Below, in pieces: positions 35,865-45,287 of a stretch of DNA of 64,000 nucleotides. Within the stretch, counting starts at the first letter, position 1. Each line of letters starts with the position of its first letter. Under the pieces are notes generated by a model. The model made no database searches. It was not told the DNA's origin and saw nothing but the letters and a program-made list of their open reading frames with translations. The translations under genes and the position numbers were made by a program. This stretch comes from Chitinophaga sp. SYP-B3965 (GTDB lineage Bacteria > Bacteroidota > Bacteroidia > Chitinophagales > Chitinophagaceae), in NCBI RefSeq assembly GCF_009647655.1, contig NZ_WJFD01000007.1, positions 1-64,000 of the forward strand, given 5' to 3'.

Positions 35865-38800
35865 ATGAAGGACTTAGAAAAAGAATTTAAACCCACCAGT
35901 TGGGCCATTGATAATAAAGTGAGCATTTATGTGGTCACCATTATCATCGCGCTGTGGGGTATATCAGCCTATAATAGTCTGCCCAAGGAACAGTTTCCCG
36001 AGGTAGTATTCCCGCAGTTCTATATCAGCACCCTTTACCCCGGTACTTCTCCGGAGGATATGGAAACGCTCGTGACCAAACCACTGGAGAAAAAGCTGAA
36101 AGCGATCTCCGGTGTAAAGAAGATATCGAGCTCTTCCGTACAGGATTATTCTGCCATCAATATTGAATTTGATGCAGGAGAAGATATTGAAGCAGCACGG
36201 CAGGAGGTGAGGGAAAAGGTAGACGAAGCCAAGCCAGACCTGCCTACGGATCTTGCCACAGTTGGGCAGGAGCCACAGATCATCAAAATAGATGTGAGCC
36301 AGATCCCTATCATGAACGTGAATATGAGTGGTGACTTTGATCTGCAGACCCTTAAAAAGTATGCGGATGAAATGCAGGATCGCATCGAATCACTCAATGA
36401 GATCACGCGTGTAGATATTGTAGGCGCATTGGACAGGGAGATCCAGATCAACCTGGATAAATTTAAAATGGACGCTGCCAGAGTGAGCTTTGAAGATGTA
36501 ATGGGCGCAGTAAGTACGGAGAATAAAACCATTTCCGGAGGTGTTGTTTCCATGGACGGGCAAAAACGTTCATTGAGTGTGAAAGGGGAATATAAAGATC
36601 CCACTAAGATCCAGAACATTATTATCCGTAGCCAATCGGGCTCAGTGGTGTATCTCCGCGATATCGCAGAAGTAAAAGATGCATTTGAAGAACAGGAAAG
36701 TTATGCCCGCCTCAATGGCAAGAGCGTAATTACCCTGAACGTGATCAAGCGTAGCGGCCAGAACCTGATCAATGCATCAGACAAGATCACCGCTATCGTA
36801 AAAGAGATGGAGTCCGGCTACCTGCCGAAAGGTTTGCAGGTAACTATCACCGCAGATCAGTCAGATGCTACCCGCGTAACATTGCATGACCTGATCAACA
36901 CCATTATTATTGGTTTCGCGCTGGTAACGATCGTACTCATGTTCTTCATGGGAGCTGTAAATGCACTCTTCGTAGCATTATCTGTACCTATCTCCATGTT
37001 CATTGCCTTTGTCGTCATGTCTTTCGCAGGCTTTACGCTCAACATGATGGTGCTGTTCTCCTTCCTGCTGGCGTTGGGAATTGTGGTGGATGATGCCATC
37101 GTGGTGATTGAGAACGTACACCGGATCTTCAATGAACGAAAGGACCTTGGCATTGTACATGCCGCCAAAATAGCCGCGGGTGAAGTGTTCCTGCCGGTAT
37201 TCTCCGGTACGCTCACTGTATTGGCACCATTTGTTCCCCTGTTATTCTGGCCGGGTATCATTGGTAAGTTCATGTTCTTCCTGCCTATCACCCTCATCAT
37301 TACATTGGTCGCATCCCTCGTGGTGGCTTATATCATCAATCCGGTATTTGCGGTAGATTTTATGGATCGTCATGAAGGAGAGGCTCAGCCTAAACCGAAA
37401 TTCAATAAGAAATTCACTATACTCTCCATTTCATTCGCTGTAGCAGCATTGATGGGTTACAGCGGAAGTATGGGTGCCGGTAACCTGATCGTTTTCCTTT
37501 ACCTGCTCATCGTGCTGGAACGTTTCTGGCTGGGAGGGGTAGCACGCAAATTCCAGCATAATCTCTGGCCGCGCGTGCAGGACAGCTACCGCCGCTTATT
37601 GCAATGGTGCATTATCGGATGGCGCCCCGTTTGGATCCTTGTGGCTACCTTTGGCCTGCTGGTGTTCAGTATAATCCTCACTGGTATCCGCAATCCCAAA
37701 GTGGTGTTCTTCCCGCAATCTGATCCTAACTTTATTTATGCTTATATAGAGTTGCCGATCGGTACAGATCAGATCGTAACAGATTCCATCACCAATGTTA
37801 TAGAACAACGCATTACTAAAGTAGTAGGGCCTAATAACCCGCTGGTGAAATCTATTATCTCCAACGTAGCAGTGGGAGCTGGTGACCCAAGCCAGATGGA
37901 TCTCAGTGTAAGCTCTAATAAAGGTAAGGTGACAGTAGCCTTCGTGGAATTTGCTAAACGTAACGGCTTGTCTACCGTAGACTACCTGGATAAGATCCGG
38001 GGTGTTGTGAAAGGTATTCCCGGAGCGGATATCACCGTAGAACAGGAACAAGGTGGCCCGCCAACAGGTAAACCTATCAACATTGAGATCACCGGTGATG
38101 ATTTCGAACAACTGGCATCAACTTCAGATCGTTTGAAACGTTACCTCGATAGCTTGCAGGTAGGTGGTGTGGAAGAGTTGAAAAGCGATTTCCAAAGTAA
38201 TAAACCAGAGATAATTGTTTCTATCGACCGTGAAAGAGCGAACAGGGAAGGTATCTCTACTTACCAGATCGGTGGCTTATTGCGTACCGCCCTCTTTGGT
38301 ACAGAAGTTTCCAAGTTCCGTGACCCGGATGATGATTATCCGATCATGGTACGTCTCAAAGAAGATCAGCGTAACAATATCAACACCCTCATGAACCTGA
38401 ACCTTACCTACCGTGATATGAACATGGGTGGTCAGATCCGCCAGGTACCATTGAGCGCAGTAGCTGATATCCGTTATTCCAATACATATGCCGGTATCAA
38501 ACACATAGACGAGAAAAGGGTGGTAACACTGTATTCAAATATCCTCACTGGTTTCAATGCCAATGAAGTGGTAGCATCGATCAATAGTGCTGTACTGGAT
38601 TTCAACCCGCCGGATGGCATCACTGTGAAAATGACAGGTGAACAGGAAGATCAGCTGGAAACTATGAACTTCCTCATGAAGGCCATGTTTACCGCATTCG
38701 GTATCATCCTCATGATCATGGTAACACAGTTCAACTCTGTTGGCCGTCCAATGATCATCCTCTCGGAAATTGTATTCAGTATCATCGGTGTGTTCTTAGG

Positions 38801-39419
38801 TTTTGCCATATTCGGTATGGATATCTCTATCGTAATGACAGGTGTTGGTATCATGGCCCTCGCTGGTATCGTGGTCCGGAATGGTATCGTACTCGTAGAG
38901 TTCATCGACTTACTGGTACAGCAAGGTGTGCCCGTTTCAGAAGCTGTAGTAGAAGGTGGAAGAACACGGATGACACCGGTTATCCTCACTGCCATCGCAG
39001 CGATCTTAGGTCTGATCCCACTGGCAGTTGGTCTGAATATCGACTTCTGGACCTTGTTCAATGAAGGTAAAGCACACTTGTTCTTTGGAGGTGATAACGT
39101 TGCCTTCTGGGGCCCGCTGGCCTGGACAATGGTGTTCGGCCTCATCTTCGCCACCTTCCTCACGTTGATCCTCGCGCCTGTAATGTATTACATGAACAAG
39201 CGCAGCATCGACATCCTGGATCATTATGGTTGGCCACGTGGTTTGAAATACGTACCGTTCTTCGTGCTGTTCCTGAAAATGTTCTCCAAAAGAGAAACCA
39301 TCAGAAGGCTGCACAACCTGGAGTACGAATCTCCACGTCCTTACAATTTCTTCAACGGCCATGCCGACGAAAAAGATAAAGAGCAGGCTAAATCCGCCAA
39401 AGGAGTAGTAATGCATTAA
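35865..39419 (+). CDS. RND efflux pump permease, AcrB superfamily
   Basis: 1184 residues, longer than standard HAE1 pumps (about 1050). It has extra sequence between TM6 and TM7 (about 505-590, with its own hydrophobic stretches) and near the C-terminal helices (an LFNEGKAHLFFGGDNVAFWG insert). TM4 has the two proton-relay aspartates (GIVVDDAIVVIENVH, Asp409-Asp410), while the TM10 Lys of AcrB is Arg here (GIVVRNGIVLVEF, Arg1005). This group is found widely in Bacteroidota with a TetR regulator. The substrate is unknown. Last gene of the four-gene operon, followed by a strong terminator. Confidence 0.93.
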   Translation: MKDLEKEFKPTSWAIDNKVSIYVVTIIIALWGISAYNSLPKEQFPEVVFPQFYISTLYPGTSPEDMETLVTKPLEKKLKAISGVKKISSSSVQDYSAINIEFDAGEDIEAARQEVREKVDEAKPDLPTDLATVGQEPQIIKIDVSQIPIMNVNMSGDFDLQTLKKYADEMQDRIESLNEITRVDIVGALDREIQINLDKFKMDAARVSFEDVMGAVSTENKTISGGVVSMDGQKRSLSVKGEYKDPTKIQNIIIRSQSGSVVYLRDIAEVKDAFEEQESYARLNGKSVITLNVIKRSGQNLINASDKITAIVKEMESGYLPKGLQVTITADQSDATRVTLHDLINTIIIGFALVTIVLMFFMGAVNALFVALSVPISMFIAFVVMSFAGFTLNMMVLFSFLLALGIVVDDAIVVIENVHRIFNERKDLGIVHAAKIAAGEVFLPVFSGTLTVLAPFVPLLFWPGIIGKFMFFLPITLIITLVASLVVAYIINPVFAVDFMDRHEGEAQPKPKFNKKFTILSISFAVAALMGYSGSMGAGNLIVFLYLLIVLERFWLGGVARKFQHNLWPRVQDSYRRLLQWCIIGWRPVWILVATFGLLVFSIILTGIRNPKVVFFPQSDPNFIYAYIELPIGTDQIVTDSITNVIEQRITKVVGPNNPLVKSIISNVAVGAGDPSQMDLSVSSNKGKVTVAFVEFAKRNGLSTVDYLDKIRGVVKGIPGADITVEQEQGGPPTGKPINIEITGDDFEQLASTSDRLKRYLDSLQVGGVEELKSDFQSNKPEIIVSIDRERANREGISTYQIGGLLRTALFGTEVSKFRDPDDDYPIMVRLKEDQRNNINTLMNLNLTYRDMNMGGQIRQVPLSAVADIRYSNTYAGIKHIDEKRVVTLYSNILTGFNANEVVASINSAVLDFNPPDGITVKMTGEQEDQLETMNFLMKAMFTAFGIILMIMVTQFNSVGRPMIILSEIVFSIIGVFLGFAIFGMDISIVMTGVGIMALAGIVVRNGIVLVEFIDLLVQQGVPVSEAVVEGGRTRMTPVILTAIAAILGLIPLAVGLNIDFWTLFNEGKAHLFFGGDNVAFWGPLAWTMVFGLIFATFLTLILAPVMYYMNKRSIDILDHYGWPRGLKYVPFFVLFLKMFSKRETIRRLHNLEYESPRPYNFFNGHADEKDKEQAKSAKGVVMH

Positions 39420-39481
39420 GAGACTGTTTTTCTTTTAGTAATAATCAGAGCAAACAGTGTAACAGTTGTAGGTTAACAAAT

Positions 39482-39513
39482 GCCGTCCCGATTCATCGGG
39501 ACGGCTTTTTTTT
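39482..39513 (+). terminator. Strong terminator of the second RND operon
   Basis: 11-bp arms GCCGTCCCGAT (39482-39492) and ATCGGGACGGC (39495-39505), followed by eight T (39506-39513). Confidence 0.95.
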
Positions 39514-39539
39514 AAGGATTTTTTCTATTACATTTCGAA

Positions 39540-40637
39540 ATGATGAAAAAGACATACCTCCTCCTCGTCCTTTCACTTTGCGCCATCAGCGCAACTTATG
39601 CACAGGACAGTGCCCGTTATACGGATGCCACCAGTTTTATGCTCATTGGCAAAGGCTTGCCTACCAATAAACCTTATGTAAGGCTGGATACCGTACAGAC
39701 GGAGAAATTTCCACAGGCCGTTAAATACCTGAGTACAAATAGCGCGGGTGTAGCTGTACTGTTCGAAACCAACTCCAAATTCATTAAAGTGAAATGGAGC
39801 GTAAGCCACACACCATATCATTCCAATATGACACCCATTGTGCATAGCGGTCTGGACCTGTACGGAAAGAAAGATGGCAAATGGGTTTGGGCTGGTGTGG
39901 GCCGTCCCGTAAATAAATTAGATGCAGAATCAGTGATCGTTAACAACATGGATTCCTCTTTAAAGCAATTCATGCTCTATGCACCTACTTATAATGCATT
40001 GACCGCTCTTGAAATTGGTGTTGCACCTGAAGCAACAATAAGGATACCTTCCAAACCAGGCATTGACACCACTACAAGGATCGTGATGTATGGCTCCAGC
40101 ATTATGCAGGGCGCATCTGCATCCAGACCCGGTATGGCATATCCTGCTATCATTGCACGTCATACTGGCTGGGATGTGGTGAACCTGGGTTTCAGCGGAG
40201 CCGGCAAGATGGAATTTGCTGTGGCAGAAGTGCTCGCTACCATGAAAGCATCCATTTTTGTGCTGGACTGCATGCCCAATCCTACATTGGATGAAATAAA
40301 AGAACGTGGTTATCCATTCATCAAACACCTGTTGACCAAACGGCCGGAAGTGCCGGTATTACTGGTGGAATCAGCTATCTATGAAAGCGGGAACTTTGAT
40401 CAGCGCATTGCAGATGTAGTAAGAAAAAAGAATGCATTACTCACAGAGATCTATACGAAACTGAAACAGGAAGGATTTAAACAGTTGCATTATTTATCCG
40501 CTAAAGGCCTCATCGGAGAAGATCACGAAGGCGCCACAGACGGGGTGCATCTCAACGATATCGGTTTCCAGCGGCAGGCGAAAAAAGTACAGTCCGCTGT
40601 ACAATCCCTTGTGAAAAAATCAGGCGGAAGCAAGTAA
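39540..40637 (+). CDS. Exported SGNH/GDSL hydrolase with N-terminal beta domain
   Basis: 365 residues with a signal peptide (cleavage after ATYAQ). Residues ~25-165 are a beta-sandwich-type domain often found before SGNH hydrolases in carbohydrate esterases. Residues ~175-360 are the SGNH domain: block I MYGSSIMQGASAS (catalytic Ser), block II VVNLGFSGAGKM, block III FVLDCMPNPT, block V DGVHLNDIGF (catalytic Asp and His). The product is probably an acetyl esterase acting on glycans; the substrate is unknown. A TACATTTC box ends 3 nt before the ATG. Confidence 0.88.
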   Translation: MMKKTYLLLVLSLCAISATYAQDSARYTDATSFMLIGKGLPTNKPYVRLDTVQTEKFPQAVKYLSTNSAGVAVLFETNSKFIKVKWSVSHTPYHSNMTPIVHSGLDLYGKKDGKWVWAGVGRPVNKLDAESVIVNNMDSSLKQFMLYAPTYNALTALEIGVAPEATIRIPSKPGIDTTTRIVMYGSSIMQGASASRPGMAYPAIIARHTGWDVVNLGFSGAGKMEFAVAEVLATMKASIFVLDCMPNPTLDEIKERGYPFIKHLLTKRPEVPVLLVESAIYESGNFDQRIADVVRKKNALLTEIYTKLKQEGFKQLHYLSAKGLIGEDHEGATDGVHLNDIGFQRQAKKVQSAVQSLVKKSGGSK

Positions 40638-40677
40638 GCAATTTCGTAACTTGCTCCTCATAAAAGCACAATAACCT

Positions 40678-41469
40678 ATGCTTAAAAATCATGAGATCGA
40701 CTACCGCATTCACGGCGAGGAGATGCAGATAGTAGAAATAGAACTGGACCCTCAGGAAAGCTGCGTGGCAGAAAGCGGCAGCTTTATGATGATGAACCAG
40801 GAAATAAAAATGGAAACATTGTTTGGTGACGGCTCCGGCCAGCAGCAAGGGTTTCTGGGCAAACTGATGTCTGCCGGCAAACGCCTGATCACAGGAGAAA
40901 GTTTGTTCATCACCGCTTTTACCAATATGGGGCAGGGCAAGAAAAGCGTAAGCTTTGCAGCGCCTTATCCCGGTAAGATCATTCCGATGGACCTGAAATT
41001 ACTCGGTGGAAAAGTGATCTGTCAGAAAGATGCATTCTTATGCGCAGCCCGGGGAGTGAACGTGGGAATTGAATTCCAGCGTAAACTGGGCACCGGTATC
41101 TTTGGTGGTGAAGGTTTCATCATGCAGAAACTGGAAGGAGATGGCCTCGCGTTTGTGCATGCAGGTGGTCTGGTGATTGAAAGGGAATTGCAACCCGGCG
41201 AAGTGTTGAAAGTGGATACAGGTTGTGTAGTAGCTTACACACAGCAAGTGGATTTTGATGTTGAATTTGTTCGCGGTATTAAAAATATGGTGTTCGGAGG
41301 AGAAGGTTTATTCTTTGCCATATTAAGAGGCCCCGGTAAAGTTTGGCTGCAAAGTTTACCCATTAGCCGGTTGGCCAGCAGGGTATTAGCCTATGGAGGT
41401 GGTGCAAGGAAAGAAGAAGGCAGTATCCTGGGTGGATTAGGGAATTTGTTAGATGGCGATGGTCGTTAA
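40678..41469 (+). CDS. AIM24 / TIGR00266 family protein
   Basis: 263 residues, no signal peptide. The family order is visible: ESCVAESGSFMMM near the start, LMSAGKRLITGESLFITAFTN, then FLCAARGVNVGIEFQRKL, FIMQKLEGDGLAFVHAGG, CVVAYTQQVDFDVEFVRGIKN and GPGKVWLQSLPISRLA. Homologues include mitochondrial AIM24 and many bacterial proteins of unknown function with a TNF-like beta fold. A glycine-rich tail ends the protein. It stands alone, 40 bp after the SGNH hydrolase gene. Confidence 0.9.
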   Translation: MLKNHEIDYRIHGEEMQIVEIELDPQESCVAESGSFMMMNQEIKMETLFGDGSGQQQGFLGKLMSAGKRLITGESLFITAFTNMGQGKKSVSFAAPYPGKIIPMDLKLLGGKVICQKDAFLCAARGVNVGIEFQRKLGTGIFGGEGFIMQKLEGDGLAFVHAGGLVIERELQPGEVLKVDTGCVVAYTQQVDFDVEFVRGIKNMVFGGEGLFFAILRGPGKVWLQSLPISRLASRVLAYGGGARKEEGSILGGLGNLLDGDGR

Positions 41470-41505
41470 TAAAGAAAACTTTGATAACCAATAATTTAAA
41501 GCTGC

Positions 41506-41535
41506 CCGCGGGGAATATGTAAGTATTCTCCGCGG
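41506..41535 (+). terminator. 12-bp hairpin after the AIM24-like gene
   Basis: CCGCGGGGAATA (41506-41517) pairs with TATTCTCCGCGG (41524-41535), one G-U pair, 6-nt loop. It starts 36 nt after the stop. No U-run follows on the + strand, so it may be a weak terminator or an mRNA 3'-end stabiliser. Confidence 0.5.
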
Positions 41536-42210
41536 TCTGGTTTCTGACCGGAACAAAAAAAAGCGCTCCATTTATCCAGTTTTTGCAAATTATTAACGAA
41601 CAGAATGGTAGTATTGTCTTAATATTGCCCGGAGGCTTAACCAAATACACCAGATTTTTTAGTATATTAGGGTTCTAAACGGCGGCTGGCACTGTGTGGG
41701 TGCTACAACAGTAAAAAAACTGGCGCATGTTTTGATCGATTATCCTGGTGCTATGAATAAGAAGTATGAATAAGAGATTTACTTACTCATGTAAAGTTCA
41801 GGTGAATCCAAGGCAAGTTAAATTTTTACCCAGGTCTAAATAATGGTAGCCCTGAAAGCATTCCACAAGCACATTGTGAATGGCATGCAAAAGGTTCGGA
41901 AAGAATGTCCGGTTAACCAACTACCTTAAATTCCTGTCGAGATGGCTGAAAGGAATAATTTTGAAAAATTCCGCTAATAAAATTGTAATGCAAGCGGCGC
42001 TCAATTATCTTTGCTATTCCGAGAAATGTAATAGAGAAAACACAGTATTCAAACGGAAGCCGGTATTTATTGAAAAAGAATAGACAAACCCGACGTTATG
42101 TAATGCGGGAATACCACCGGCCACCTTGTAATAAAAAACCTAAACAAGTAGGTGAATTTCATTTTTATGAAATCATTGAAAATTGCTTCAAACACGCTTA
42201 ATTAAGTAAG
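41536..42210 (+). other. ~0.7 kb region without recognised gene; possible long 5' leader of the RGG protein gene
   Basis: AT-rich except for patches near 41682-41705 and 41990-42000. I found no tRNA, rRNA, tmRNA or RNase P signature. One frame (41880-42083, 67 residues, Lys/Asn-rich) is open but has no recognisable feature. A short AT-rich hairpin, ATTTCAT/ATGAAAT, lies at 42156-42173. The length of the stretch before a predicted RNA-binding protein would suit a long regulatory leader, such as cold-response leaders; this is a guess. Confidence 0.35.
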
Positions 42211-43629
42211 ATGAATTTTGAGAGAAACGAACGCCCCCGAAAGTATTCTCCTGGTTACAACAAAGATCCACAAGAACCCAACCAAGACCAGGAAGGCGGT
42301 GATTCCAAAAAACCCGAATTTGGCAAAGACGGAGACAGACCTTATACTCCTCGTAGTGAAGGCGGTTACACACCACGCGAACCTCGTGAAGGCGGCGGTT
42401 ATCCTCCTCGCAGAGAAGGTGGCTATACTCCTCGCGGAGAAGGTGGTTACACCCCTCGTCCTCCAAGTCCCCCTCCATCCGGTGATGGAGCCAACTTTAA
42501 CCGTGAAGGAACCTTTAATCGTGAAGGCGGCGGCTACACACCTCGTAATGAAGGTGGTGGCGGTGGCTATCGCGACCGTGATGGTGGCGGTTACAATCGC
42601 GACCAGGGCGGCGGAGGCTACAACCGTGAAGGTGGTGGCGGAGGCTATAATCGCGAAGGCGGCGGCGGTTACGATCGCGGCGGCAGCGGTGGTGGTTACG
42701 ACCGCGGTGGCGGTGGTGGCGGCTATAACCGTGGCGGTGGCGGCGGTGGCTATGATCGCGGCGGAAGCGGCGGTGGTGGTTACGATCGCGGCGGTGGCGG
42801 CGGTGGTTACAACCGTGGCGGTGGTGGCGGTGGCTACGATCGCGGCGGAAGTGGCGGCGGCGGTTACGATCGCGGCGGTGGTGGCGGTGGCTACAACCGT
42901 GGCGGTGGCGGCGGTGGTTATGATCGCGGTGGCGGCGGCGGTGGTTACAATCGCGGCGGTGGCGGCGGTGGTTTCAACCGTGGCGGTGGCGGCGGTGGTG
43001 GTTTCAATCGCGGCGGTGGTTATCAAGGCCGTAGCTCAGGAGGTCCAAGGAACTTTAACAAACCTCCACGTCCTGACAATAAAATATACTTTATCGCACT
43101 TCTCCCCACAGCTGAAGTAGGTAAAGAAATTATAAAGATCAAACAGGACTATGCTGAACAGTATGGCCCGATGTACGCACTGAAAGTATTACCGCATATC
43201 ACATTGCAGGTGCCTTTCACCGCAGATCCAAGTCTGGAAAGATCCTTCTGCGAAGAACTGACGGAATTTGCCAAAACACAAGCGCCTTTCGAAGTAACAC
43301 TCAATGGCTTTGGTACCTTCCCGAATAAACAAAACCGCGTACTCTTCATCAACGTAGAGAAAAGCGAAACCATGAGCGCCATGCACCGTCAACTGATCAA
43401 CTTCCTGCGTAAGGAATTTGGTTTCAGTACTATGCTTGCCCGCACAGGCTTCACACCTCACGTTACGGTAGCCTTCAAAGATCTTGAAGACGCACAGTTC
43501 GAAAAGTCCTGGCCGGAATATGAGAACAAAGAATATACCGCTTCCTTTAAAGTGAATAACCTTTACTTCCTGCGCCACAACGGCAAATCATGGGAAGTGC
43601 TGCAGAAATGCAAGCTCGGAGGAGTTTAA
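42211..43629 (+). CDS. 2H phosphoesterase (2'-5' RNA ligase-like) with long N-terminal RGG/GGY low-complexity arm
   Basis: 472 residues. Residues 1-115 are rich in Pro, Arg, Glu and repeats of YTPR. Residues ~115-275 are almost only Gly, Tyr, Arg, Asp, Asn, in repeats such as GGYDRGGSGGGG and GGYNRGGGG. Residues ~290-472 are a 2H phosphoesterase domain with both catalytic motifs, HITL (His329, Thr331) and HVTV (His417, Thr419). 2H enzymes cut or form 2'-5' or cyclic phosphodiester bonds in RNA or nucleotides. The arm looks like eukaryotic RGG/prion-like RNA-binding segments. Cytosolic, no signal peptide. Open frames on the other strands here are by-products of the GGN repeat. Confidence 0.9.
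   Translation: MNFERNERPRKYSPGYNKDPQEPNQDQEGGDSKKPEFGKDGDRPYTPRSEGGYTPREPREGGGYPPRREGGYTPRGEGGYTPRPPSPPPSGDGANFNREGTFNREGGGYTPRNEGGGGGYRDRDGGGYNRDQGGGGYNREGGGGGYNREGGGGYDRGGSGGGYDRGGGGGGYNRGGGGGGYDRGGSGGGGYDRGGGGGGYNRGGGGGGYDRGGSGGGGYDRGGGGGGYNRGGGGGGYDRGGGGGGYNRGGGGGGFNRGGGGGGGFNRGGGYQGRSSGGPRNFNKPPRPDNKIYFIALLPTAEVGKEIIKIKQDYAEQYGPMYALKVLPHITLQVPFTADPSLERSFCEELTEFAKTQAPFEVTLNGFGTFPNKQNRVLFINVEKSETMSAMHRQLINFLRKEFGFSTMLARTGFTPHVTVAFKDLEDAQFEKSWPEYENKEYTASFKVNNLYFLRHNGKSWEVLQKCKLGGV
42568..43020 (+). repeat. In-frame Gly-rich tandem repeat DNA
   Basis: About 450 bp made of GGN codons broken by TAY GAT CGY or TAY AAC CGY. It encodes the RGG/GGY arm. The repeat units are similar but not identical at third codon positions, so the protein pattern is kept while the DNA drifts. 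Such sequence can expand or contract by slippage. Confidence 0.9.
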
Positions 43630-43652
43630 GAAGGAACTAGTAAAATATAAAA

Positions 43653-43686
43653 AACCGGATCGCTGTAAAGTGATCCGGTTTTTTTT
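43653..43686 (+). terminator. Terminator after the RGG-2H gene
   Basis: AACCGGATC (43653-43661) with GATCCGGTT (43672-43680), then eight T in total (43679-43686). A-rich sequence on the left side may let it also work for the leftward fecR gene. Confidence 0.93.
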
Positions 43687-43702
43687 GATGGTACAATAAA
43701 TT

Positions 43703-44686
43703 TTATCGGCTTACCCTATACACACCTTTCGATTCTTCTTTGATCGTGATATGCATTGTTTCAGACAGTACTTCCAGCACACGTGGCAGAGAAGGATCAT
43801 CATTACCCGTTAAAGAGTATTTGATGTTCAGCAAACTGGGATCTGTTACAATAAATTTCACGTCGAAATATTCTTCCAGGGTATTGAGTGTCTGAAACAG
43901 GGGCACGTTATCGAAGATCAGCCGATTCTCTTTCCATGCCATAAAATTAGGATCGGAATTTTGTATTTGTTTAGGCTCCTTGTCAGGCTGTAAAATAGCA
44001 GTATGCCCAGCTGTAAGTACCAGTGCATCCTTAGGGCCCTGTTTGCCGGAGAATGCTACTTTACCTGTTACCACATTCAGCTGAATGGTTTTGTGTTCGT
44101 AAGCTTTTATCACGAAGGTGGTACCTAATACTTGTGTCTGTGAAGCGCCTGCTGTAACAATAAATGGATTGGCGGCATCAGGTGTTACATCAAAGAAAGC
44201 TTCTCCTTCCAGTTTCACAAGCCGGTTGCTGGAAGCAAACCCTTTGTCGTAGCTGATCTGGCTGTTCCTGTTCAGGAATACCTTACTGCCATCCGGAAGT
44301 GTTACTTCTTTTTTACCCGCATCTGCTGTAATGGTGGTAGTACCACGCTGGTTGGCGAGAATGAAAGCAAGCCCTGCTGCGGTGACGATGATCATGGCTG
44401 CTGCAGCCAGTTTCCACCAGTTATTGCGTTTGATGTTCACCACTTTAAGAGGGGCAGGTGCATCCATGGTTTGGCTGAAACGTTGCCAGTTCATTTCAAG
44501 ATCTGGCTCCGGGGCATCGTTAAATGCATCGGCGGTCAGGTCCCAGGTTTGTTTCATGGCGGTATAGTATTGCCGGTTGGCAACATCTTCCTGCAACCAG
44601 GCTTGTAGCTGCGACTGCTCTGTTGTAGAGATGTCACCGGCTATTTCCCGGGCAATCAGTGCGTCTATGTGATCGTTGTTGATCAT
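43703..44686 (-). CDS. FecR family anti-sigma factor
   Basis: 327 residues from the ATG at 44686 (a TTG 12 nt further up is possible). An N-terminal cytosolic helix region (HIDALIAREIAGDISTTEQ) is followed by one membrane helix (WWKLAAAAMIIVTAAGLAFIL, ~100), then the FecR domain (VTLPDGSKVFLNRNSQISYD and LVKLEGEAFFDV) and a C-terminal DUF4974/STN-like domain (LEEYFDVKFIV). It holds the sigma factor encoded upstream until a signal arrives through a TonB-dependent receptor. No SusC/TonB receptor gene is adjacent, so its partner is elsewhere. Confidence 0.93.
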   Translation of the reverse strand: MINNDHIDALIAREIAGDISTTEQSQLQAWLQEDVANRQYYTAMKQTWDLTADAFNDAPEPDLEMNWQRFSQTMDAPAPLKVVNIKRNNWWKLAAAAMIIVTAAGLAFILANQRGTTTITADAGKKEVTLPDGSKVFLNRNSQISYDKGFASSNRLVKLEGEAFFDVTPDAANPFIVTAGASQTQVLGTTFVIKAYEHKTIQLNVVTGKVAFSGKQGPKDALVLTAGHTAILQPDKEPKQIQNSDPNFMAWKENRLIFDNVPLFQTLNTLEEYFDVKFIVTDPSLLNIKYSLTGNDDPSLPRVLEVLSETMHITIKEESKGVYRVSR

Positions 44687-44750
44687 GCTCTTATTCAATT
44701 ACGAATTGCGAATGTTGTTTGCTGCTGTAGGTTGATAAAAAATAGCGTGT

Positions 44751-45287
44751 TCACTCCAGGTATTCTTTCAGTGAAACGCGCAGCTTTTTTAGTGCTGTCA
44801 TCATCTGGTTCTCCACCGTTTTGATGGATATCTGTAATGTTTCGGCAATTTCTTTATAGCTCATTTCCTCGTAACGGCTCAGTACAAAGATCTCCCTGCA
44901 CTTTTCAGGCAGCAGGTCAATCGCTTGCTGGATCCGCAACTTCGTTTCCTTCAGATGGATCACCGGCGCCTGCACATGCAATTCTTCCTGTGTTGGACCA
45001 ATCTCCTGGTGAACGCCACCGCGTCTTTTGTTCTTATCTATGTGATCAAGTGCCATATTCACCGCTGCACGATGCAGGTACGCTTTAAAATAAACATCTC
45101 TTAACTGATCCCGGCGATTCCATATTTTAATAAATACTTCCTGCGCCAGATCTTCCGCCGTGGCCATATCAGGCACCAGGCGGTAAATGGCTTTGCAGAC
45201 CAATGGGAAATAGGTCTTGAAGAGCGCCTCCATGAACTGGCGCTCGTCTTCCTGCAAAAGGTTTTGTAACCGGGCATTTTCGGGCAT
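44751..45287 (-). CDS. RNA polymerase ECF sigma factor (FecI-like)
   Basis: 178 residues from the ATG at 45287; an in-frame ATG at 45371 would add 28 residues without family features. A TATTTTTG box lies 4 nt before the chosen ATG (45299-45292). Region 2: FMEALFKTYFPLVCKAIYRLV and AEDLAQEVFIKIWNRRDQL. Region 4: LLPEKCREIFVLSRYEEMSYKEIAETLQISIKTVENQM, a clear helix-turn-helix. It pairs with the FecR gene 64 bp downstream. Bacteroidota pairs of this kind usually control nutrient-uptake loci; the target here is not visible. Confidence 0.92.
   Translation of the reverse strand: MPENARLQNLLQEDERQFMEALFKTYFPLVCKAIYRLVPDMATAEDLAQEVFIKIWNRRDQLRDVYFKAYLHRAAVNMALDHIDKNKRRGGVHQEIGPTQEELHVQAPVIHLKETKLRIQQAIDLLPEKCREIFVLSRYEEMSYKEIAETLQISIKTVENQMMTALKKLRVSLKEYLE

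Noticed and set aside
41880..42083. 67-aa frame in the long non-coding stretch
   Set aside because: Lys/Asn-rich with no signal, domain or good start context; kept only as a remark in the region entry.
41536..42210. tmRNA, RNase P RNA or 6S RNA
   Set aside because: I looked for their conserved ends and core motifs and found none; a proper covariance search is needed to exclude less obvious RNAs.
42202..43120. Long open frames on the minus strand (274 aa, Ala/Thr/Val-rich) and in another plus frame (300 aa) over the Gly-rich gene
   Set aside because: They are by-products of the GGN repeat; the main frame continues into a full 2H phosphoesterase domain with both catalytic motifs.
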